Positions 56,429 to 64,000 of a DNA stretch of 64,000 nt are shown piece after piece. Each line of letters starts with the position of its first letter. The stretch's first letter is position 1. Made by a program: the position numbers and the translations under genes. The stretch spans positions 27,057,388 to 27,121,387 of the forward strand of contig NC_089316.1 in NCBI RefSeq assembly GCF_036669915.1, read 5' to 3'. Origin of the DNA: Pocillopora verrucosa. Its lineage: Eukaryota > Cnidaria > Anthozoa > Scleractinia > Pocilloporidae. A model generated the notes under the pieces. The model searched no databases. It was not told the origin of the DNA and was given only the letters and a program-made list of their open reading frames with translations.

Positions 56429-58678
56429 GCTTGAGTACAGACTTACCTACTTAACCTTTACCTACCAGTCTGTTGTAGCTGAGAGCTGCCTCAAAGGCTC
56501 ATGAATGAGAACTAGATAGATCAAATACCTGGCATTACCACAACAAGTTTACAGTACAAGTTGTTTGTAGCTGATTTATATCTCAACCAGGGCACCTCTG
56601 ACACACCATGCTTCCAATCCCAGGGGTGACTTTAAGGGAATTTCTTGCTACAATGTTGAAGTGGGTGAAATAAAAAGAGTGAAATTGTTTGACTTAATGC
56701 ACCAAATTCTCAGAGCTAAAAATTGTATTAAGGAGATATTGTAGAGAGTTGATATTTTGATCTTGGGAGCTTTTTAGCATGATAATACCCTAATATCCGA
56801 GTTGTTGCCACACAACTACCCTGCCTCCCCACCACAAGAATCTCATAGTCAGCCTGTCACTCCTCCCAGCTGTGAACCCCTCCCTCCCCTGTGAACCCCT
56901 CCCTCCCCTCTGTGCCTGATCTCTCAAAAAAAATGTCATTTTTTAAAAAGAGCTTTCAAATATTATTATGTACCACAAGTACTAATTGACTTAAAAATAT
57001 TGTAGTTCACTGTTGTACTTTTTATTCCCAATAACAGAAGAGATGTGAAGAAAAAATTGTTTCTCTTTCTCTCACGCTACAGGAGCTTTCAGCGCTACAC
57101 TGATAACTGCAGACGTTGGCCCAGGAGGTCCGTAGATCAACAGCTTTACAGCGACATTCAATTTTCCTGCTCTCAAAACTTAATATGACGCACTCAATTT
57201 TCAAGGGCGCAGACTATTTGTCGCGATCACAATTAATCGCGCACCCTCAGCCATTTCAGTAGCTCGCGGCCTTTCGTCTACCACTCATCCTTTTATCTGT
57301 TAATTTGTTCTGCAAGACCATAATGAGTAAAAAATATATCTTCACATATGTTTTAAGTATTTAGCTAATTAGCTTGTCGAGAGAACGACTCTATATTGAC
57401 AACGTGCTCGGCCGTTTTGAAAACAACTCTGACATTTCCAAATTTGACTACTTTTTCCTGCGTGCTCCGAGGCAAAGATGTCCCGAGGTCATTAAGCAAC
57501 TTGCTTAATTCAACACTCTTTCTATTTTGATACAAAAGAAGATTAAATAATACATAAACTTGATTACTGAAAACAGTTGTCTCGGCCGGATACTTCGGGT
57601 AACGGGCAATCGATCACCTAACTGTTTATTTATCTTTTCAGCAATCTTTGAAAAAATTGGAAGCATTACAAATGTTTTGTTTGTACAAAAAAAAAATCTC
57701 CATGTGTTGCGAGGTGCTTCGTTACTGAAAATTAAGGGTTGAGTGGGCTTCTAGAAAGAATCTCTAGATCTTTCGGCACCATTTTAGCAGTTAGTCTAAA
57801 CTGATTGAACATAGCTGTTTGAGAATGTGACCGTCACGAAATACCTGATCCAATGACAGATCCATATATGGGGCCAGATGGTCGAGACTAGTTAAAAATG
57901 CCGCCAACCCCTGTCGCTCTTTTACCGAAAAACATCTCCTGAATTCGCTCCAGGCGTTTTGTAAACAAATAATGTTTGTCTAAAATTTTACAAGTTATTT
58001 GATTTGCGCTCTGATTTCGGATTTTTGCCAATGAAGTACAAGCGCTCAATTGACCATCGAGGATCAGATATAAAACACAGACTGGAGCATCTGAGAAGTA
58101 AGATGTGATAACAGGTATTAGCTTGGGTAGATAAGATAATAAAACCATCATTGATACAATATATGTTCATTCTTCCTCTGTACGCCAGTTGGTATTCATG
58201 GCTTTTACTGCCTCGAGGTAATTGCTTAAACAGTGCGAATGAGTATTAGTGCAACTAAACAGATCAACATGGATGGATAACACTTTAAGGACATGGTTAT
58301 TGAGATATCTTGTTAGGCGGGCCGTTTTGAAAAGTGATCTAAACTTCCGCAAGAAGTGGGATTTGAGGTTTGAACCTCAGAGTTCTCTTCCTCCGGCTTT
58401 GCGCAACAAATGAATTGCAGAATATTATTTTGATATCACACTGTGATCCCAGGTGCGTGGATGGCACGTAATAAATAAGCTTACATTTTATTCAGTTCAT
58501 TAACCTTCCACAAGATTCATGTGCTGCTGACAAACACGGACACACATAACCACGTCCTGGCAGTAGAGCAACTTGATACATATACAAGAGAAGTACACTA
58601 ATTGAAAACTGTTGTTCATTGATAAACTACAGCGCGGAATACCAACATGAATCGCCAATTACGGTTAAAATACCACTG

Positions 58679-59893
58679 ATGAAAATTACTTCGTATCACA
58701 GCAAAGAAACGAATCCTTTCCAAGCTTCTAATAACAACGTTCAAGTGTCTCCGGTGTTAGCTTTTGATTCTGGCCCAGGATTTGAGTCAAGACCGCTTCT
58801 TGAGCCCGACCTTCGGAATCTACCGAATGTAGACTCAACCGAACTAGACAGCTCTTTACGAGATTTATTGATGGAAAAAATGAAATCTGGCAACGTTTTT
58901 ACCGACGATAACGATGACACTATTTCTGAAATTTCAACGTGCAGCTCGGTAGTCGCTCTAGAGACTGTTGATGAGAGTGATTCAGCAAACACCACTTCAG
59001 CGCCGACAGGTAGCCGAACGACCTCGAGGGCGTCTTCGTTTAATGCCGGATCGACGTCGAAGACTAACGAAGGAACCAGTTATCATTCATTAAGCGAAGC
59101 CGAAGAGGAAGATGGTCGAAAAACAGCAATGAAAAAGTCTAAGAAAATATCTGACTTGTTTCCGTTTAACGCTGCAAGTCTTGGCGGAAATGGGGTCGCT
59201 GATGAGAATGATGAGATTCGACCCCCTGCGCCCTCTGAGAGAAGAAGAAAGCTCAGCATCACTAGAAGAATTTCTCCGCTATCTTTGCATGGAATTTTCG
59301 CTGGGAATCAATCTACTGGTTCGAATAAACAAGATGTTACTAACGAGAAAGAAACAAAGAGGACTCGCAAATTATCTTTGACGATATTTCATAAACCAAC
59401 GAGTGAGAAGGAACGAAAGAGACGAAACACTGACCCACAACTTCCACCAAATCAACAAGTGGCAACTACCATTGAAAACGAAGAGAAGAGAAGAGTAGAA
59501 GAGGCAGCGAATTTAGAGCGTAAAGAGTCACAAACCAAGCCTGTCCCTGAACAAGCCTTCTTCAAAGAGGAAGATGTCAAAATCCACGACCTCATTAGGC
59601 ACGTGCTGCGCGCGCATCTTTTATCAATGAAAGAATACAAGCGAGAGACTTGTGACCGAGTTTGTAATAGCATCTGTAGGATTTTAAAAACGCTTGTAGA
59701 GTCCATGAAGGAGACGGAAAATGTTCAGTGCAAGGTTGTATGCCAAGCGTATATTGGATCCGTGAGAGACGAGGGAATGTTCGCCTCTGTCCAGGCCTTA
59801 TGGGAGACTGATCGAGATAACTTCGCTGCAGCGAGTTTTAGGAGTGATTCTTTGTTTGGATTTGCGTCTGTTATAACAAACTCTCTATACTGA
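58679..59893 (+). CDS. Tctex-type dynein light chain domain protein, intronless
   Basis: The first in-frame ATG is at 58679, giving 404 residues. The first ~290 residues are low-complexity and polar, with acidic clusters, Ser-rich stretches and basic motifs (SERRRKLSITRR, TRKLSLTIFHK) resembling phosphorylation sites. The C-terminal ~105 residues form a Tctex1-like domain: VKIHDLIRHVLRAHLLSM, YKRETCDRVCNSICRILKTL, CKVVCQAYIGSVRDEGMFAS, and the end ALWETDRDNFAAASFRSDSL before FGFASVITNSLY. This order (two helices, then YIG...RG and W..D.DNF...F...SLF) is typical of Tctex1/DYNLT family proteins, which bind dynein intermediate chain or act as ciliary and other adaptors. The long disordered N-terminus resembles the TCTEX1D (DYNLT4/5-like) branch more than the ~110-aa core light chains. 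A tandem paralogue starts at 63364. Confidence 0.82.
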   Translation: MKITSYHSKETNPFQASNNNVQVSPVLAFDSGPGFESRPLLEPDLRNLPNVDSTELDSSLRDLLMEKMKSGNVFTDDNDDTISEISTCSSVVALETVDESDSANTTSAPTGSRTTSRASSFNAGSTSKTNEGTSYHSLSEAEEEDGRKTAMKKSKKISDLFPFNAASLGGNGVADENDEIRPPAPSERRRKLSITRRISPLSLHGIFAGNQSTGSNKQDVTNEKETKRTRKLSLTIFHKPTSEKERKRRNTDPQLPPNQQVATTIENEEKRRVEEAANLERKESQTKPVPEQAFFKEEDVKIHDLIRHVLRAHLLSMKEYKRETCDRVCNSICRILKTLVESMKETENVQCKVVCQAYIGSVRDEGMFASVQALWETDRDNFAAASFRSDSLFGFASVITNSLY

Positions 59894-62800
59894 TATATCA
59901 TATAAATGTTAATCACCACACTAATATATTCATACGATGATGAAATAACTTGCATGTCAGATTCTTCGGGTACGGAAATGTAGGAGCTACGGTTTCCCGC
60001 CATGGCGTGTCATGTTTATTTGTTTAGTTTTAGATATCAGTCTGGCTGAAATTGGATTAAAAATATTGAAGTGTTATAACTGATTCTTTCGCTTTTCCTT
60101 AGTAATTTTAGCCTTCTTGTAATAATAATATCACAGACTTAATTTCGCCAGAAGTGGTTTATCACTCTGACCAGACGGTTTTCATTTCGAAAGATCCTCC
60201 GTAGCCTCACAGCATGCTGGGACATTTTTTAAATTTTCTCGCTAATATCTGAGATAGTAAAGAGGGCAATAGAAGCTCCGTTAGCTTACTGGAACCGAAA
60301 ATTTGAAAAAGAGGACATACAGAACAAGCAAATTTTTAATGATGAAACGACTTTGCGTAACAGGCTGGTACGACGTGTCCCTTTTCATTCCCGGAATCTT
60401 TAGCGGTTATCTCTCTGTGCAGTATACCACCCACTTCCTATAACCCCTTGTCTGAGAATTAAGCGTCAATTAGATCAAAAATGTCTTTCCATCGATAAGC
60501 GTTTTTTTCTGTGGAGATAGACGTGTTCTCTGCACACATAGGACCTCACGATTTTAACGTGTAGCTCACGCATAGGGTGTCGATGTTATTCTGTAGTCAG
60601 AGAGAAGCTTTTCTCAATCTTTTGACTCCTAAGAGTGATTGACATCTAACTTCTCCTTGCAGTGTCCACCCCTGAATCACATACTAGGGTCATGAGAATA
60701 AAGGAAATGATCATCAAATTCTTCTTGCATGCACCATAGGAAATTTTAGAGAACATTATGGAGAATATGCGTACTGATGTTAGGGTGCAAAACAGTTAAT
60801 GAAAGAGATTAAATGATCTCTAGGTTAGGGGAAGGAAATTATATAGTTTTTATCTCCTTAATAAAATATCTGCCCCATTGAGATTCTAAAAGGTAACCTG
60901 ACTTTGCGAAACACGTCTTCAAATTTTCTAAAAGATTTTTCAACAAGCGCCGCCATTTTGAATCTTGCTTATCTCTTCGGCCAATCAATTACCTGCGTCT
61001 AAAACCTCTTCTTTCCATCCCTCGTAGATTTTTATGAAGAACTGGGGGGCTAAAAAAAAGGTATTCTAAAAAAAAACCTTTTTTATTTAACCAGAACGCC
61101 GGTGTTTTTTCTCCGCGCGTTGTGATTTGCGTGTACGGTCATTTTGTTAACAAAAATGGCGGCGTCCCGAGTTTTATTTCATGCACATGCATTTGAAGTG
61201 GACAATTTTGAAATCGTTAGGCTACTTCCAACAGCGGGAAGTCTCAAAGTTTAAAGTATAATTCTAAACGACAGAGATGAAGATAACATGGTTTCTGAAG
61301 CATATTTCTTGTCTATGGAAAAATCATCTACACTTGTTGTCAAGTAAACGTACACAAATTGTCCTGAAATGTTTCCAACAAGATAACCCGTGAAGACTAT
61401 GCATGAAACACTATAAAAACTCGGCTACCCCCGTGGTATATTTCTTTTCGTTTGTCAGATTTGAACGAAAAGAGCGCGAAACCATTCTCGAGACTTTCCA
61501 GTACGCAAACAAACACAAATCTCTCAATTAGACACCGAAAAACTTGAATTGGTTTTTCGCGCTGTAAACCTATAGCCACAGAGGATCATAGCTAAACCAA
61601 TTAGACCTAAATTATCTCCGATTCAGTTATTTTTCAGTACGAAGTTAGAATTTTGCCAAAACACACCGCAAACATCTGTATATCATTTTCAGCGACATCC
61701 TGTGAGAAATAATATCATGAATGATAAACAATTATTCATCAAAGTAGAGATGAAGAACTAGTGGTGTAATGGTATACACCACACAGAAACCAATACATTA
61801 GTTTATTTCTGTCTGTATGCTGAAAAATTAGTCGGCTATATCAAACTCTTTACGCGCAACTTTGTCTAGCTAATCATCGCGCATGAAAAGCGCTCTTTAC
61901 CTGTGTGCTATATTCTTACACGGTATAAATGACTTTGTGTGTTTGGTTTTACTGGTGCAGATCGCAAAGTTTTTCTTAGTAATACAATATTTCCGGAATA
62001 GTTTGGTTTTAATTAAGTTAATTATGTTGGCAACAGTCTTAATCAAATGAATCGAATTGATTTATGGGTCAGAGAGTGTATCGATCGGTTTTTTTTTTCA
62101 GATTTCGAGTTCCCCATGTTCGAGAACCGTTGGCTCGTTTCCCAAACAGCGGCTCTTTATCGAGACTTGTTATTTTGATGAGTATGCTAGTTACTCTAAA
62201 GGTAAAACAGAGAACGTTTGTGCATTCGATAATCTGGATTATAGAGACCGCAACCATCTAAACGACCTTGCGGTTTTCATAGTCTCTACACCCAAGCTGA
62301 CCGGCATAATAACACGCAACTGTGCGTTGGTGTAAATGGCCAAGTAATGTTTATTAATAAAACGCAAAAACAAAGTCTGCTCTCAGGCGTGAACGCTGGA
62401 CTGTGCATTGATTAAAGAGGGCGGTAAAATTTGCATTATACTGAGCTAAATAATGACTCAATATTGTTAAATACTTCCGCGCCTTTAAGAACAACACGCT
62501 GTGCTATCAAATACTCAAAAAAGCCTATAATGTCCTTGATATTCCATGCTGTGAAAACAGTTCCCATATTCCCACGCCCAGGTTCGGCTGGGAGACAATT
62601 AAATCAATTACAAACTAACAGGAGGTTTCTAAATGGAGGATTACTCTACCCTTGTGGTATCTAACAACTTATTTCATTTTCATCTTTCACTTGGATTACA
62701 TATTTCTCGAGGCTATTAACCATTTGTTTGCTCAATTCACTTCATATGTAAATAGCTCTAAATGACAAGCGATTTGTGGAACAAAAGTTCTTAGTAATCG

Positions 62801-63363
62801 TACCAAGATTTGAGCTGATAATTGTTTTCATTTACCACATAAATTTTGTGCGTCGTTTACACGGGGAAAAAAAACCTTCCTTTGAAAAATGACTGTAATA
62901 ACAATATCACCGAATAAGTAAATGCGAGAGAATTCACAGCTGGAAAAAGCCTGATTGAGCGTGCAAATAAGCCTTTTCACGGCCCCCTGTGATAAGCACC
63001 CGGCTATGAAAGCATATTTTGTCATCAACTAAAATTAACTGTTCTTTCTTTCTCCAATTTGCAACATTTTGTTTACTTTTTGCAAAACAATGTGGCTGTG
63101 TTGAAGGATTAAAGGATTGGCAGATATCAGTTAACCAGCACTTAACTGCCGGAAGCGAGTTGAGACGATTTAAACCGCGATAAATTTGACAATTAAGAGC
63201 GTGTCTTTCACTTAAGATCACGTACTCCTTTCTTTCATTATTGACATTAACGCCTCGCGTTTTTCTCGTGATTTGCCCGTGGTCTGTTGAGAGACCCTAG
63301 AGCTGTCTAAGGATACGTTCAGTGGGAATTTTCATAGAGCATCTCAGAGGAGAGAGCTGAAGC
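59894..63363. other. Intergenic stretch between the two Tctex-type genes
   Basis: No exon is supported. It contains the MITE-related copy at 60610-60799. A 32-codon frame begins at aaaATGGCGGCG (61157), and a frame at 62057-62335 has no recognisable features. The ATGGCGGC block resembles a YY1-type promoter element rather than evidence of a gene. Confidence 0.45.
60610..60799. mobile_element. MITE related to the copy at 51177, opposite orientation
   Basis: Its right part (ggagaatatgcgtactgatg, then ttagggtgcaaaacagttaa) is the reverse complement of the left part of 51177-51371. The left part begins ttttgactcctaagagtg. Confidence 0.6.
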
Positions 63364-64000
63364 ATGGAGGAAGCAAACGGATCTTGGTTTCCAAGAGAGA
63401 GGCAGCATTCAAACCCGTTTCATTTCACCTCCGGTCACGAAGCTACGCAGCGTACGAACAATGCTACAAATATTTACAACGCTTCGCCTTTTCCAGAGAA
63501 AGAACCGAGATTCTCACCCAAGCCAGGCAAAAGAGCAAGAAAACTGTCTTTATTCTCGTTTCATTTCAACTCCAAATCTAATTCGGAAGAAAAGGGAAGG
63601 CTAAGGCGTTCGTCTCAACCGGTGTTCAACCAAACTTCACCTCAAACTCTCCCGCCAGATCCAAGTGACATGTGGTTGACTTCTCTGACTAACAGTCGCC
63701 CTGGATCGCAGAACAGCTTGGATAGTTCGCCATGTTCTTCGCGAAAAGACTCAGCAGTTCTCGGACCCGTGGAGAAAGAAAATATTGCAATACAGGACAT
63801 AATTCAAGAAACACTAAAATTACAGTTTGACTGTGTTACAGAGTATAACCGGGATGAATGTGATCGCTTGGGAAAGAACGTCTGTCAGCTGGTGAAACGG
63901 CGCGTCGAAGCCATGAAAGAGGCTACTAAAACACGCTGCAAAATCGTGTCAGTCGTTTATGTTGGCGCGGTAAGAGACTTTGGGATGGAGGTAGCATGTC
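63364..64000 (+). CDS. Second Tctex-type dynein light chain domain protein, cut by the window end
   Basis: An open frame runs from ATG 63364 to the last base with no stop (212 codons visible). The N-terminal part is polar, with KRARKLSLFSFHF, which parallels the RRKLS and TRKLSL motifs of the neighbour at 58679. The C-terminal part is the start of a Tctex1 domain: VEKENIAIQDIIQETLKLQF, YNRDECDRLGKNVCQLVKRR, EAMKEATKTRCKIVSVVYVG, then RDFGMEVAC. It aligns along its length with residues ~300-390 of the upstream paralogue, so the two arose by tandem duplication. The gene appears intronless as far as visible. The missing end would hold the final strand and the F...SLF motif. Confidence 0.8.
   Translation, partial: MEEANGSWFPRERQHSNPFHFTSGHEATQRTNNATNIYNASPFPEKEPRFSPKPGKRARKLSLFSFHFNSKSNSEEKGRLRRSSQPVFNQTSPQTLPPDPSDMWLTSLTNSRPGSQNSLDSSPCSSRKDSAVLGPVEKENIAIQDIIQETLKLQFDCVTEYNRDECDRLGKNVCQLVKRRVEAMKEATKTRCKIVSVVYVGAVRDFGMEVAC

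Larger units (their letters stand above)
55681..58618. other. Intergenic stretch with SINE and MITE copies
   Basis: AATAAA signals occur at about 55809 and 55843, in reach of the TIMM29-like gene. The SINE (56020-56185) and MITE (56225-56428) are listed separately. A cctcccctgtgaacc tandem pair lies near 56876-56915. No exon or frame is supported from 56500 to 58618. Confidence 0.45.

Noticed and set aside
61157..61255. Short frame beginning ATGGCGGCG
   Set aside because: Only 32 codons without splice sites; the motif is a common promoter-associated block.

Overview
This is eukaryotic nuclear DNA. It is AT-rich, with spliced genes, GT-AG introns, AATAAA signals, SINEs, MITEs and several transposon classes. 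The gene content (BRICHOS secreted protein, DUF4773-like secreted proteins, PARP14-like ADP-ribosyltransferase with RRM, macro and WWE domains, Tctex-type dynein light chains) and the transposon proteins (a MULE-type transposase family, a Helitron with an RPA-like protein, Penelope with GIY-YIG) point to a cnidarian, most likely a stony coral or other hexacoral. Recognition is from memory of families; no search was run. I saw no tRNA, rRNA or CRISPR.

Layout. 1-13 kb is a transposon graveyard. A complete 6.7 kb MULE-like element (1083-7796) has minisatellite inverted repeats, a 9-bp target duplication, a decayed transposase and a decayed protein kinase. It sits inside the 3' part of a Penelope-like retroelement. 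Helitron remnants (RPA-like and Rep N-terminal fragments) follow at 11.2-12.9 kb. 14.3-17.1 kb is a six-exon secreted BRICHOS precursor with a polybasic site before an 8-cysteine tail. 20.6-37.4 kb is a cluster of three paralogues of a cysteine-rich secreted protein carrying two DUF4773-like domains: two recent direct copies (23672-28668 and 32950-37360, within a ~7 kb and a ~6.3 kb segment) and an inverted broken copy (20560-21760). 39.4-41.2 kb may hold a tiny two-exon gene.

42.3-50 kb is a PARP14-like gene whose N-terminal exon is a minisatellite also open on the other strand. Tail to tail with it is an unrecognised minus-strand gene (50208-54814), which starts head to head with a frameshifted TIMM29-like gene (55087-55680). 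58.7-64 kb has two intronless Tctex-type genes in tandem, the second cut by the window end. Intergenic DNA is filled with MITEs, SINEs, hairpins and simple repeats.

Functional themes: secreted cysteine-rich proteins in expanding local families, an innate-immunity-type PARP, and dynein light-chain-like adaptors. No operon-like logic applies; neighbours are probably independent except for the possible shared promoter near 54.8-55.1 kb.
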